This document shows, one piece after another, positions 44,498 through 55,484 of a DNA stretch of 64,000 nt; the stretch's first letter is position 1, and the number at the start of each line of letters is the position of its first letter. The stretch is from NCBI RefSeq assembly GCF_004354365.1, contig NZ_SJCY01000008.1, forward strand, positions 124,001 through 188,000, given 5' to 3'. Under the pieces are notes generated by a model, which saw nothing but the letters and a program-made list of their open reading frames with translations, had not been told where the DNA came from and did not search any database. The DNA is from Pedobacter changchengzhani. Its GTDB lineage: Bacteria; Bacteroidota; Bacteroidia; Sphingobacteriales; Sphingobacteriaceae. Made by a program: the position numbers and the translations under genes.

Positions 44498-44626
44498 ATG
44501 AAAATGTTAAAACTTCAATCGCTTTGCGATATTCCTAACGTAAATTTAAAGAAACAGAAAACCAATTCTATTTCTAGTGCTTGCATTAATAATTGTGCAA
44601 ATTTTTGCATGTGTTTCGGCAAGTAG
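44498..44626 (+). CDS. Cys-rich 42-aa leader peptide between riboswitch and metY
   Basis: ATG 44498 opens 42 codons, ending in TAG at 44624. The peptide starts MKMLKLQSLCDIPN and ends SACINNCANFCMCFGK. Five Cys codons occur, four of them in the last 14 codons. It lies between the SAM terminator and metY on the same strand. A Cys-codon-rich short ORF ahead of sulfur-assimilation genes is what a translation-dependent attenuator responding to cysteine would look like. A small inverted repeat (CTCC and GGAG around ATTAT, about 44655-44668) lies downstream. Role is inference. Confidence 0.5.
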   Translation: MKMLKLQSLCDIPNVNLKKQKTNSISSACINNCANFCMCFGK

Positions 44627-44721
44627 CCTAATAAAAAATCTTCTTTTTTTTAATGCTCCAATTATGGAGAAAGCCTGAAAAAGAGATGCTTAAAATAATA
44701 AATCCAATCTTTTCAACATAA

Positions 44722-46044
<1,323 letters not shown>

Positions 46045-46099
46045 ATTTAAGTTAACAATAATTTAAGGTAATTTTTAACATCCGATTTGGACTAATAAA

Positions 46100-47197
46100 A
46101 TGCAAAGCACAAGTAATAACATCGAGTTTAAGCAGCTAGAAAACTCAAATTTCATGCATCAACATACAAAATCATTTCAGTTGGAGAATGGTGAGCAGTT
46201 GGAAAATTTGCAAATTGCTTATCATACTTATGGTACATTAAACGAGCAAAAAAACAATGTAATTTGGGTATGCCATGCTCTAACTGCTAACGCTGATGTT
46301 TTAGATTGGTGGAAAGGTTTATTTGGCGAGAATTCTCTATTCAACCCAAACGATCATTATATTATTTGTGCAAATGTTTTAGGTTCTCATTACGGCTCTA
46401 CAAACCCATTAAGCACCAATACTGTAAATGGTTTACCTTATTATTTGTCTTTCCCACAGTTTACCATTAGAGATTTAGTTTCCGCACATCAAATACTGGC
46501 TTCTCATTTAGAAATTAACCATATTAAAGTACTTATTGGTGGATCTTTAGGCGGCCAACAAGCTTTAGAATGGAGTATTGCCGAACCTAATAAAATTGAG
46601 AATTTGGTAATTATGGCTACCAATGCAGTACATTCTCCATGGGGAATTGCCTTTAACGAAAGTCAGCGTTTAGCCATTACAACCGACAGAACTTTTTTTG
46701 CAAATAAACCTAACGGAGGTGCTAAAGGCTTAAAAACTGCAAGAAGCATCGCACTTTTAAGTTACCGAACGTATAGCGCTTACGGCAATACCCAGCTGGA
46801 AAGTGTTAATGAGAAAACAGATAATTTCAGGGCTTCGTCTTATCAAAATTATCAAGGCGAAAAATTAATTAACCGCTTTAATGCATACAGTTACTATTAT
46901 TTAACTAAAGCGATGGACAGCCATAATGTGGGTAGAAACAGAAAAAGCATTATTGATGCTTTAAAAGAGATTAAAGCAAATACGTTGGTTATTGGTATTG
47001 AAAATGATGTGTTATTTCCGTTAACTGAACAAAAATTTTTAGCAGATCATATTGAGGATGCTCAATTTTGTGCACTAAAATCCGATTATGGCCACGATGG
47101 GTTTTTAATTGAAACAGATGCACTTACGCATGTAATTGGAAACTTTATTAAAGATTCAACCAATAAAAAAATTATAAAATTTAACAAAACAGCATAA
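46100..47197 (+). CDS. metX: Homoserine O-acetyltransferase
   Basis: The 365-residue alpha/beta hydrolase has nucleophile Ser149 in GGSLGGQQALEW, Asp in GIENDVLFP and His in DYGHDGF. VWVCHALTANADV and the YYLSFPQFTIRDLV segment are typical of MetX. It acetylates homoserine with acetyl-CoA, producing the MetY substrate. It lies 55 nt after metY and 66 nt before hom, and all three are under the riboswitch. Confidence 0.92.
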   Translation: MQSTSNNIEFKQLENSNFMHQHTKSFQLENGEQLENLQIAYHTYGTLNEQKNNVIWVCHALTANADVLDWWKGLFGENSLFNPNDHYIICANVLGSHYGSTNPLSTNTVNGLPYYLSFPQFTIRDLVSAHQILASHLEINHIKVLIGGSLGGQQALEWSIAEPNKIENLVIMATNAVHSPWGIAFNESQRLAITTDRTFFANKPNGGAKGLKTARSIALLSYRTYSAYGNTQLESVNEKTDNFRASSYQNYQGEKLINRFNAYSYYYLTKAMDSHNVGRNRKSIIDALKEIKANTLVIGIENDVLFPLTEQKFLADHIEDAQFCALKSDYGHDGFLIETDALTHVIGNFIKDSTNKKIIKFNKTA

Positions 47198-47263
47198 AAT
47201 CATCTATAAAAAAGCAAAGATGATAAACCCAGTTAAACAAACTGGCATAAAAATAGAATTGAA

Positions 47264-48508
47264 ATGAGCAAAAATTTAAAAATTGGGTTATTTGGTTTTG
47301 GAGTTGTAGGACAAGGATTATTGGATATTCTCCAAAGTCAAAATCTTAACTTGGAAATTGTAAAAATTGCAATAAAAGACCCGCGTAAAGCGCGTACTTT
47401 ACAACAAGAACTGTTTACGACAGATCGCGATGAAATTTTAAACAATCCAGAAATAAATACCATTGTTGAACTTATAAACGATGCGGAGGCAGCTTACGAA
47501 ATTGTAACTGATGCGCTTAAAAAAGGTAAAAATGTAGTTTCTGCGAATAAAAAAATGATTGCTACCCATTTGAAAGAATTGGTAGATTTACAACAAAAAC
47601 ATGGTACCTCTTTACTATATGAAGGTGCGGTTTGCGGTAGTATCCCCATTATTAGAAACTTAGAAGAATATTACGACAATGAACTTTTCCACGCTTTGAG
47701 CGGTATTTTTAATGGATCATCAAATTACATCCTTTCAAAAATATTTAACAACGATCAAAGCTATGAATCGGCTTTAAAAGAAGCACAAGATTTGGGCTTT
47801 GCAGAAACTGATCCGATTTTAGATGTTGGAGGTTACGACCCTAAATATAAACTGGCCATTGCTACAACGCACGCTTATGGTTTATTCATCAATCCAGATT
47901 CTATTTTAAACATTGGTATCCAAAATTTATCTGCACATGATATTAAGTTTGCCCGTGAAAAAAATTACAAAATAAAATTGGTACCAACCGCATTTAAAGT
48001 GAACAAAAATGATATTGTTGCTTATGTTTTACCAAAGTTGGTTACTAAAGATGACTTCTTATTTAACGTGGAGAACGAATATAACGCGGTAACTGTTCAA
48101 GGTGCTTTTGCTGATAAACAATTCTTTTTTGGAAAGGGCGCCGGTGGCCATCCAACTGGTTCTGCAGTACTTTCGGACATTGCAGCTTTACGATACGATT
48201 ACCGTTATGAATACAAAAAATACCACTCCGAAAATGATGTAAAACATACAGAAGATATATTGTTAGAAGTGTACTTGAGGTATTCAGACGAAGGCTTAAT
48301 CAATACTTTAGCGTTTGACACGATTAGTGAGCGTTTCGCGGCCAACGCTTTCAAATATGTAATTGGTACAGTTAAATTAGAAAATTTAATTAAAAACAGA
48401 GATTTGTTAATCGATGAAAATGTATTTATTGCTTATACAGGCAAAGAAGTTGCTAACAAAGAAGAAATCGCAAAAACCATTCATGCTGAAGAATTAGTTG
48501 CGCTTTAA
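47264..48508 (+). CDS. hom: Homoserine dehydrogenase
   Basis: The 414-residue product has an NAD(P)-binding N-terminus (IGLFGFGVVGQGLLDIL), VVSANKKMIATHL, GAVCGSIPIIRN, FNGSSNYILSKI and GFAETDPILDVGGYD, all of the homoserine dehydrogenase core, and a C-terminal regulatory segment without a clear ACT domain. It reduces aspartate semialdehyde to homoserine for methionine (and threonine). Separate from the aspartokinase at 4569. It ends with a hairpin at 48553. Confidence 0.93.
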   Translation: MSKNLKIGLFGFGVVGQGLLDILQSQNLNLEIVKIAIKDPRKARTLQQELFTTDRDEILNNPEINTIVELINDAEAAYEIVTDALKKGKNVVSANKKMIATHLKELVDLQQKHGTSLLYEGAVCGSIPIIRNLEEYYDNELFHALSGIFNGSSNYILSKIFNNDQSYESALKEAQDLGFAETDPILDVGGYDPKYKLAIATTHAYGLFINPDSILNIGIQNLSAHDIKFAREKNYKIKLVPTAFKVNKNDIVAYVLPKLVTKDDFLFNVENEYNAVTVQGAFADKQFFFGKGAGGHPTGSAVLSDIAALRYDYRYEYKKYHSENDVKHTEDILLEVYLRYSDEGLINTLAFDTISERFAANAFKYVIGTVKLENLIKNRDLLIDENVFIAYTGKEVANKEEIAKTIHAEELVAL

Positions 48509-48552
48509 CATTTATTTAAAGCTAACTTTTATTTAATTTATTATTTGTAAAA

Positions 48553-48572
48553 AGGCCAGCGCAATCTGGCCT
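48553..48572 (+). terminator. Hairpin terminator after hom
   Basis: AGGCCAG pairs with CTGGCCT around CGCAAT. The following T-run is weak, so termination may be partial. Confidence 0.55.
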
Positions 48573-48579
48573 CTTGCAG

Positions 48580-48924
48580 TTACTTAAAATTGTCTAAAAT
48601 GCGTTGTCTATCTTCATTCTCCTTATCATTTTTGTGGTAAAGCTCGATGAAAATAATTTTGGATTCTTGTTCAAAGTAGGCATAAATTAATCTCAAGCCG
48701 GAGTTTGTACCTCTACCTTTTAATGACTTGCAAGCTATTTTCTTCACGCTAATAACACAAGTCTTCAAACCTAAATTATCAATAACAAAAATAAATGGAG
48801 GCTGTTGATTTGGTCTAACTTTTCAAATTTTTGTTAAAATCTGTAGGTCACCCTCCAAAGTCCTATACTTTTTTAATAAAAATTTTAAATCTCTATTAAA
48901 CTCGGTAAGTGAATCGAAATCCAT
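48580..48924 (-). pseudogene. RelE-like toxin gene with in-frame TGA
   Basis: Read from ATG 48924, the frame gives MDFDSLTEFNRDLKFLLKKY, then LEGDLQILTKI, a TGA at 48820-48822, then KVRPNQQPPFIFVIDN, VKKIACKSLKGRGTNSG, LRLIYAYFEQES and FIELYHKNDKENEDRQRIL. The order is that of a RelE/HigB-like mRNA interferase: N-terminal helix pair, then central strands, then C-terminal strands. The reading frame before and after the stop is continuous, so a single substitution (TGG or CGA to TGA) has killed it. Its ATG overlaps the stop of the upstream antitoxin-like frame (TAATG). Confidence 0.7.
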
Positions 48925-49376
48925 TAATTGTCATCTTCATCATACACTCTTACAGAATAAGGTAACTCCCTGTAAAATGCAAATTCATAACCTATGTTTT
49001 TGCCATCTTCTGTAACGTTCCAAGGTAAATCTTTGTGCGAATAATCACTTATTGTATTGGCAGACCAATCGCTCATTTGTGCTATAACCTTATCAATCAC
49101 ATCTTTCTCACTAGCCTTAAGCTTTGTTAAATCGGCTTTTTCCAAAGGCAAATATCGTTTTTGAGAAAAGCCTCTAAATTCAGTTTTTATTTTTTGAATT
49201 TGAGCATTCTCAATCATCTGATTTAATATCGAGTCGAGTTTTTGCGGAACGGGCCCGTAAGGTAATTTTCTATATTCGGCTCCTGTTAAATGTTCTTCAT
49301 AGAGTTCATAATAATTAAAATCAGAAAAATACAAAAGTTTATTAAGTACGGTTTCACCAACGTTTGGCTTAAATGT
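48924..49376 (-). pseudogene. Panacea (SocA-like) antitoxin, 5'-truncated
   Basis: The open frame from 49376 reads KPNVGETVLNKLLYFSDF, then NYYELYEEHLTGAEYRKLPYGPVP and later KDLPWNVTEDGKNIGYEFAFY, the Panacea/SocA (DUF4065) domain that acts as antitoxin in PanAT-type systems. A TAA precedes the frame, the nearest start is an internal TTG at 49334, and the N-terminal DNA-binding part usual in this family is not found upstream. The stop is coupled (TAATG) to a RelE-like frame carrying a TGA. Together they look like a dead toxin-antitoxin pair. Confidence 0.7.
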
Positions 49377-49568
49377 TTAAATATAAAACAATTAAATGTT
49401 AAAATATGAATCACAATGGTTCTAGCTGGATTTCAAAAATAGTTTTTAAAAATTATGTGGTTTTTCTCGATACGGTTGGTGCTGTCCTATTAAGTTTTTA
49501 CCCACTCAAAAATTAGGTTTAGCAATTTAATCTCTCAATCTTTGCGCCTTCAAAAAATTTAAAAACAA

Positions 49569-50789
49569 ATGCCAAAAAAACAGCACTTTTATTTAATTCT
49601 CATTCTCGGATCGTTAGCTGCATTAGGCCCTTTTTCTATCGATATGTACTTGCCGGGTTTTATCGATATTGCCAACGATTTAAAAACAACCGAAGCTTTA
49701 GTTTCCCTTTCATTGTCGTCGTTTTTTATAGGTATTTCTATTGGTCAGCTACTTTACGGACCACTTTTAGATAAATTTGGCCGAAAAAAGCCTTTGTATT
49801 TTGGACTCGCACTTTACATTATGGCATCTTTTGGTTGCTTAGCTGTAACAAATGTAGATCAACTAATTGTTTTACGTTTTATACAAGCCATTGGAAGTTG
49901 TGCAACTGCAGTAGCTTCAATTGCGATGGTTAGGGATTTATTTTCTGTTGAAGAAAGTCCGAAAGTGTTTGCCTCGTTAATGCTGGTTATTGCAGTATCG
50001 CCCATGCTCGCACCAACAGCTGGAGGTTATTTAATCGCTTCGTTCGGCTGGAAATATGTATTTGTATTTTTGGGTTTTATGGCCATATTAATGCTTTTAG
50101 CTACCATTTACAAGTTACCAGAAAGTTACAAGCCAGATCCATCCTATTCGTTAAAACCGAAACCCATTTTAAATAACTTTTTATTGGTATTAAAAGAACC
50201 TCAATTTTTAACGTATGCGTTAATTAGTTCGGTAACTTTTTCGGGTTTATTTGCTTATGTATCTTCATCGCCCACTGTTTTTATGAAAATTTATGAGGTA
50301 AGCAAAACAGGCTACGGATGGATTTTCGCCCTACTTTCCGTTGCATTTATAGGTTCTAGTCAAATAAACAGTATTATTTTAAAATGGTTTACCAGCAATA
50401 AAATTATTACTTGGGCTTTAATGGCGCAGTGTGTTGTAAGTTTACTTTTTTTAATTTTTGCTTTAAATAATTGGCTAAGTTTATATACTACAATTATTTT
50501 TATCGCTTCATATTTGGCTTGTTTGGGTTTAATAAACCCAAATGCAGCGGCGCTAGCATTGGCACCGTTTAGCAAAAATGCCGGCAGTGCCTCTGCATTA
50601 ATGGGTGCATTACAAATGGGGCTTGGTGCCTTCGCATCAGTAATGGTGAGTATTAAAGTCGAAAATTCGACCATCCCAATGCCGTTGGTAATGGCAATTG
50701 CAACATTAACATCGCTATTTTGCCTTTTTATTGGCAGAAAAATGATTGCTAAAAAATTAAACCTAGCTTATAATACACAAGCAATTTAG
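49569..50789 (+). CDS. Bcr/CflA-family MFS multidrug efflux transporter
   Basis: The 406-residue product has 12 predicted transmembrane helices. The N-terminal IDMYLPGFIDIANDL is typical of the Bcr/CflA family, and GQLLYGPLLDKFGRKKPLY is the MFS motif A. It is a proton-driven drug exporter of the inner membrane. The 192 nt ahead of it contain the end of the decayed antitoxin frame and no regulator. Confidence 0.85.
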   Translation: MPKKQHFYLILILGSLAALGPFSIDMYLPGFIDIANDLKTTEALVSLSLSSFFIGISIGQLLYGPLLDKFGRKKPLYFGLALYIMASFGCLAVTNVDQLIVLRFIQAIGSCATAVASIAMVRDLFSVEESPKVFASLMLVIAVSPMLAPTAGGYLIASFGWKYVFVFLGFMAILMLLATIYKLPESYKPDPSYSLKPKPILNNFLLVLKEPQFLTYALISSVTFSGLFAYVSSSPTVFMKIYEVSKTGYGWIFALLSVAFIGSSQINSIILKWFTSNKIITWALMAQCVVSLLFLIFALNNWLSLYTTIIFIASYLACLGLINPNAAALALAPFSKNAGSASALMGALQMGLGAFASVMVSIKVENSTIPMPLVMAIATLTSLFCLFIGRKMIAKKLNLAYNTQAI

Positions 50790-50928
50790 TGTGTAGTAAT
50801 CCGTTTATAAATATACAACAGGCAATGCTATTTTTAATACTTAATTAAATTGTCGCTCAAAAGATTCATCAATAATTATCTTTTAACTTACTTTTAAAAT
50901 TGTTTTCTTTCAATACTTCATTTCCAAT

Positions 50929-52074
50929 ATGTTAAACATCCAGTCTAAATTACCCGGCGTAGGCACAACAATTTTCTCTGTAATGTCTAAGCTTGCTACT
51001 GAAAATAATGCTATAAATTTATCTCAAGGTTTCCCTGATTATCCGTGCGATCCGTTATTGACTGACTTAGTTAGTAAAGCAATGCAAGATGGCTATAATC
51101 AATATGCGCCAATGCCCGGTTCCATGTTTTTAAAAGAAACAATTGCGCAAAAAATCGAAAACCTATATCAAGTAAAATACAACGCCGACACAGAAATAAC
51201 GGTAACAGCCGGAGGCACGCAAGCCATATTTACTGCATTAACTGCAATTATTAATCATGGCGATGAAGTTATCATTTTTGAACCCGCGTATGACAGTTAT
51301 GCACCCACTATAAAACTATTAGGTGGTTTAGTTAAAACTTATGAACTGGCTCCGCCCGAATATTCAATCGATTGGGATATGGTTAAAAAGCTTTTTAGCG
51401 CCCAAACGAGAATGATTATCATCAACTCGCCCCAAAACCCAACAGGAAGTATTTTAAAAAAATCTGATTTAGAAGAACTTATTAAAATTACAGAAGGTAC
51501 TGATATTCTTATTTTAAGTGATGAAGTTTACGAGCATTTGATATTTGACGGACAAAAACATGAAAGTGTAATGCGCTATCCTGAATTGAAGGAAAGGAGT
51601 TTTGTTGTTGCATCATTTGGGAAGCTTTTACACACTACGGGATGGAAACTTGGCTATTGTTTGGCTCCAGAAAAATTAACCACTGAATTTAGAAAGGTCC
51701 ATCAATTTAACGTTTTTAGTGTTAATAGCGCGATGCAACAAGCAATTGCAACTTATTTGAGTAACCCAGAACATTATTTAAGTTTGGCTTCATTTTTTCA
51801 AAAAAAACGAGATTACTTCACATCGTTGCTGAAAGATAGTCGTTTAAATTTATTACCTTGTAATGGTTCTTACTTTCAATGCGCAAGTTATCAAGATATT
51901 AGCGATGAAAGTGATAAGGATTTTTGCATTAGGTTGATAAAAGATTTTGGTGTTGCTACCATTCCTGTTTCATCATTTTACCAAAAAGGTACAGATTATA
52001 AAATAATTAGATTTTGTTTCGCTAAAAAAGATGAGACGCTTTTGGCTGCTGCGCAAAAAATTAATTTAGTTTAA
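50929..52074 (+). CDS. Methionine/KMTB aminotransferase (class I PLP)
   Basis: The 381-residue class I/II aminotransferase has the PLP lysine in SFGKLLHTTGWKLGY and the substrate-side motifs NAINLSQGFPDY, INSPQNPTGSI and ILSDEVYEHL. The sequence is of the YbdL/kynurenine-aminotransferase type, which prefers methionine and glutamine. It is directly followed by an omega-amidase, 18 nt away. This pairing is known from methionine salvage: glutamine transamination gives 2-oxoglutaramate, which the amidase removes. Confidence 0.85.
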   Translation: MLNIQSKLPGVGTTIFSVMSKLATENNAINLSQGFPDYPCDPLLTDLVSKAMQDGYNQYAPMPGSMFLKETIAQKIENLYQVKYNADTEITVTAGGTQAIFTALTAIINHGDEVIIFEPAYDSYAPTIKLLGGLVKTYELAPPEYSIDWDMVKKLFSAQTRMIIINSPQNPTGSILKKSDLEELIKITEGTDILILSDEVYEHLIFDGQKHESVMRYPELKERSFVVASFGKLLHTTGWKLGYCLAPEKLTTEFRKVHQFNVFSVNSAMQQAIATYLSNPEHYLSLASFFQKKRDYFTSLLKDSRLNLLPCNGSYFQCASYQDISDESDKDFCIRLIKDFGVATIPVSSFYQKGTDYKIIRFCFAKKDETLLAAAQKINLV

Positions 52075-52092
52075 AAACACGATATAAAATAT

Positions 52093-52899
52093 ATGGAAGC
52101 TCCCGCATACACTAAAATAGAAAACTTAAAAGTTACAGTATTTCAAGCTTATGTTTTTTGGGAAAACATAGAAAAAAATCTCAAAAATTTAACGTTAAGG
52201 CTTTCTATGGGCGTTAGAGAGAAAACGGATTTAATTGTACTGCCCGAAATGTTTAACAGTGGCTTTAGTATGAATGCGGCGGCATTGGCCGAAGAAATGG
52301 ATGGAAAAACAATGCAGTGGATGGAGAAAATGGCTAGATTGTATGATTGTGTGGTGACCGGCAGCTTAATTATAAAAGACGGAGATAAATATTACAACCG
52401 TTTAATTTGGATGGATAAAAACGGCGAGTATAAACATTATGACAAAAGACACCTTTTTGGCTTAGGCGATGAAGACAAAAATTATGACCAAGGAAAAGAT
52501 AAACTTATTGTAGAACTAAAAGGCTGGAAAATTAGATTGGCCATTTGCTACGATTTGCGTTTTCCGGTTTGGCTAAGAAATGTTGATCAAGAATATGATA
52601 TTTTATTGTTGGTAGCCAGTTGGCCTGATAAGCGTTCTTCGCATTGGCGCGCTTTAATTCCTGCACGTGCAATCGAAAACCAATGCTTCGTTATCGGTGT
52701 AAATAGAGTTGGCCATGATGGCAATCAAATTTACCATAGTGGGCATTCAATGTGTATTGATCCTTATGGAAAAACTGTTTATTATAAACCAGAAGATGAA
52801 GATTTATACACTTTTAGCATCAATTACGAAGAGCTAATTCTAAATAGAAGACAATTTCCTTTTTTAAAAGATGCCGACCAATTTAAAATACTGAGCTAA
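52093..52899 (+). CDS. Omega-amidase (YafV-like nitrilase-family)
   Basis: The 268-residue nitrilase-superfamily enzyme has the Glu-Lys-Cys triad: Glu in LPEMFNSGF, Lys in YDKRHLFG, Cys in LAICYDLRFP. Length and PARAIENQCFVIGVNRVG fit omega-amidase, which hydrolyses 2-oxoglutaramate to 2-oxoglutarate. Operon with the aminotransferase upstream. Confidence 0.86.
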   Translation: MEAPAYTKIENLKVTVFQAYVFWENIEKNLKNLTLRLSMGVREKTDLIVLPEMFNSGFSMNAAALAEEMDGKTMQWMEKMARLYDCVVTGSLIIKDGDKYYNRLIWMDKNGEYKHYDKRHLFGLGDEDKNYDQGKDKLIVELKGWKIRLAICYDLRFPVWLRNVDQEYDILLLVASWPDKRSSHWRALIPARAIENQCFVIGVNRVGHDGNQIYHSGHSMCIDPYGKTVYYKPEDEDLYTFSINYEELILNRRQFPFLKDADQFKILS

Positions 52900-52934
52900 A
52901 TCAAAAAATCAATAATACACTGTAAATAAACCGA

Positions 52935-53330
52935 TTAAACCTTCTCCTTTTCGGGTATATAACCTAAACCGGGTGTTAACCAATGCAATAAAATTACTCT
53001 CGAATACCTAAAATTTATTGGAGATAGCAATAACAACCCTGTAAAAATAACGGCGACAAAATTCCACAAATTTTCGAACGTTAGCTGTAAACCGAAAATA
53101 TGTGCACCAACAGCCAAAGCAATAATTTCTGCACAGGTCATGCCGTAACTTACAAACATGGCTACATAAAAATAGCCGGGTTCACGTTCATATTTTAAGT
53201 TGCAATGCGCACAATGATCGTTCATTTTTTGCAATTTAAAACCATAAGTTGCACCTGTAAAAATATCGCCTTTGCGGCAACGTGGACATTTAGATTGAAG
53301 TACAGCTTGAAATTTTGATAACTCGGGCAT
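52935..53330 (-). CDS. DUF983 zinc-ribbon membrane protein
   Basis: The 131-residue product has a zinc-ribbon pair CPRC and CAHC (SKCPRCRKGDIF, NDHCAHCNLKYEREPG) followed by two transmembrane helices (AMFVSYGMTCAEIIALAVGAHIF and a second near the C-terminus). This is the DUF983 family. Function unknown. It converges with the omega-amidase gene and is followed on the left by spacer only. Confidence 0.82.
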   Translation of the reverse strand: MPELSKFQAVLQSKCPRCRKGDIFTGATYGFKLQKMNDHCAHCNLKYEREPGYFYVAMFVSYGMTCAEIIALAVGAHIFGLQLTFENLWNFVAVIFTGLLLLSPINFRYSRVILLHWLTPGLGYIPEKEKV

Positions 53331-53539
53331 GTTGTGTTTTTCTTGAAATCAAAATTAAGTCTTATTAAACTATAAATTGTGACAAAAATCACTTAAAACT
53401 GAGATTGACTATTATTTTACAGCAACGTGTAATTATTAAGTTTATGCTTGCATAAAGTATCTTTTTTTATAGATTAGTTATCTCCTTTTAGTCAAAAAAG
53501 CGTAATAGTTGTCAGCTATACTCATGAAAATCCTCTTAA

Positions 53540-54526
53540 CTAACCTAAAGTTTCTTTCATCAATTGCGTATAAAATTCTTTTAAAGTAATGCCCATAGCT
53601 GCCACTTGTTGCGGAATAAAACTAGTTGCCGTTTGCCCCGGAATGGTATTAATTTCTATAAAAAAGAACTTTCCGGTTTCGCGTTCTAAAAAATAATCTA
53701 CCCTAACTACACCCCTACAGCCTAGCTTTTCGTAAACATCTGTCACAATTTGCGCCACCATTTCTAACTCAGGTGCACTCATTCTTCCTGGGGTAATTTC
53801 TTCGGTAGCACCGGGCGTGTATTTTGCATCAAAATCGAAAAATTCGTTAGCGGGAATCACTTCCGTGGCAGGTAGCACTTTAATTTTACCATTGGCTTTA
53901 AAAACACCGACAGAAAACTCCCTTCCATTTACAAACTCTTCAATTAAAACTTGCGTATCTTCGTTAAAAGCCTTTTCTAAAGCCATCGATAAATCATCAG
54001 CATGTTTAACTTTACTCATGCCAATACTGCTGCCACCGTTATTTGGTTTTACAAAATAGGGCAATTTCAAATCCGTATTAATTTTATCGATGCTGTAACT
54101 GCCACCTTTAAAAACATGAACCGATTTTGCGTTATGTAAATTCAATATTCCATCAACAATCACTTTTGTATAATGCTTATTCATGGTAATAGATGATGTT
54201 AAAGTATTACAAGCAGTGTAAGGAATGTTCAGCATATCAAAATACCCTTGCAACTTGCCATCCTCTCCCGGCGAGCCATGAATTGCGATAAACACGCCGT
54301 CAAATTTTATTTTCCTTCCTTCAATCATTAAAGAAAAATCATTTTTATCAATGTCTATCTTAACCGAATCTGAAGGCTCGTAAAACCACCCCGAATCGTT
54401 CATCATAATTTTATATACTTCGTATAATTCTGTATCAATATTTTGTGCAATTGTTAAAGCACTCCTTACAGATACGACCCACTCGCCTGTTGTACCGCCA
54501 GCTAATAAAGCTATTATTTTTTTCAT
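53540..54526 (-). CDS. ddl: D-alanine--D-alanine ligase
   Basis: The 328-residue ATP-grasp ligase has AIHGSPGEDGKLQGYFD, NNGGSSIGMSKVKHADDL, EEFVNGREFSVGVF and FIEINTIPGQT, the Ddl signatures. It makes D-Ala-D-Ala for peptidoglycan stem peptides in the cytoplasm. It is divergent from the PASTA gene, fitting a small cell-wall neighbourhood. Confidence 0.94.
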   Translation of the reverse strand: MKKIIALLAGGTTGEWVVSVRSALTIAQNIDTELYEVYKIMMNDSGWFYEPSDSVKIDIDKNDFSLMIEGRKIKFDGVFIAIHGSPGEDGKLQGYFDMLNIPYTACNTLTSSITMNKHYTKVIVDGILNLHNAKSVHVFKGGSYSIDKINTDLKLPYFVKPNNGGSSIGMSKVKHADDLSMALEKAFNEDTQVLIEEFVNGREFSVGVFKANGKIKVLPATEVIPANEFFDFDAKYTPGATEEITPGRMSAPELEMVAQIVTDVYEKLGCRGVVRVDYFLERETGKFFFIEINTIPGQTATSFIPQQVAAMGITLKEFYTQLMKETLG

Positions 54527-54706
54527 ACTATTAATCTAAACGAGAAATTGATCGATTGTAAATTATATCCCCAAAAATATAAATATCTTTGTTTAATATT
54601 TAGTTTTGATAGAAACAATTAACATAACACCAGCGTCAAAATTATTCATTCAACCATTAAAATAATTACATTTGGGTTTATAATTAATCCACAGCAAAAT
54701 TAATTC

Positions 54707-55483
54707 ATGTCTAAATTTATAGATTATATAAAAACCCCATCCTTTCGAAATACTTTATTAGGTGCTATTATTACGGTAGTTGCTTTGCTAGGGATTGCGT
54801 TTTTTAGTTTACGTTATTACACCAAACATGGCGAAGGTTTAAACGTACCCATGGTAAAGGGACTAAATTTTGCCGATGCAGTTAAAAAACTGGAAGATGC
54901 GGGCTTAAAGTACGAGGTAGATTCGGTTTACATTATGGATAAACCTCCGGGTATAGTAATTGATCAAGACCCTGATGCAACTACCTTTGTGAAAGACAAC
55001 AGAACAATTTATCTTACCATAAATTCTTCGAAAACACCCAATACCAAATTTCCTGATATTGAAACAAAATCGCTACGAGAAGCACAAGCAATTTTAGAAA
55101 GTTCGCGCCTTAAAGTGGGCGATACCACTTATAAACCCGATGTAGCTAAAGATGTAGTTTTGCAGGCATCATTTGGTGGTCAACCTATCGCAATGGGCCA
55201 ATCGTTGCCAGTGGGATCGAGAATTGACTTGGTTTTAGGTGATGGACGAGGCAGTGGCGAAGTTGACATACCACAATTGGTTGGTTTAACAATTGATGAA
55301 GCTAAATTTAGCTTAAAAGGATCGATGCTAACTTTAGGCCAAGTGATGTACGAAGGCGCTATTACCGACAGTACAAATGCCGTAATTGTGAAACAAGATC
55401 CAATGCTAGTCGATTCCGTTTCGAAAGTTTCTATCGGCACCAGAATTAACGTTACATTATCTAATAAAACGCCACAACAATAG
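54707..55483 (+). CDS. PASTA-domain membrane protein
   Basis: The 258-residue product has one N-terminal transmembrane helix (AIITVVALLGIAFFSLRYY) and three PASTA domains (EGLNVPMVKGLNFADAVKKL; NTKFPDIETKSLREAQAIL; VDIPQLVGLTIDEAKFSL). There is no kinase domain. PASTA domains bind peptidoglycan or beta-lactams. It likely anchors or senses cell wall. It lies next to mltG (2 nt) and divergent from ddl. Confidence 0.85.
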   Translation: MSKFIDYIKTPSFRNTLLGAIITVVALLGIAFFSLRYYTKHGEGLNVPMVKGLNFADAVKKLEDAGLKYEVDSVYIMDKPPGIVIDQDPDATTFVKDNRTIYLTINSSKTPNTKFPDIETKSLREAQAILESSRLKVGDTTYKPDVAKDVVLQASFGGQPIAMGQSLPVGSRIDLVLGDGRGSGEVDIPQLVGLTIDEAKFSLKGSMLTLGQVMYEGAITDSTNAVIVKQDPMLVDSVSKVSIGTRINVTLSNKTPQQ

Positions 55484-55484
55484 T

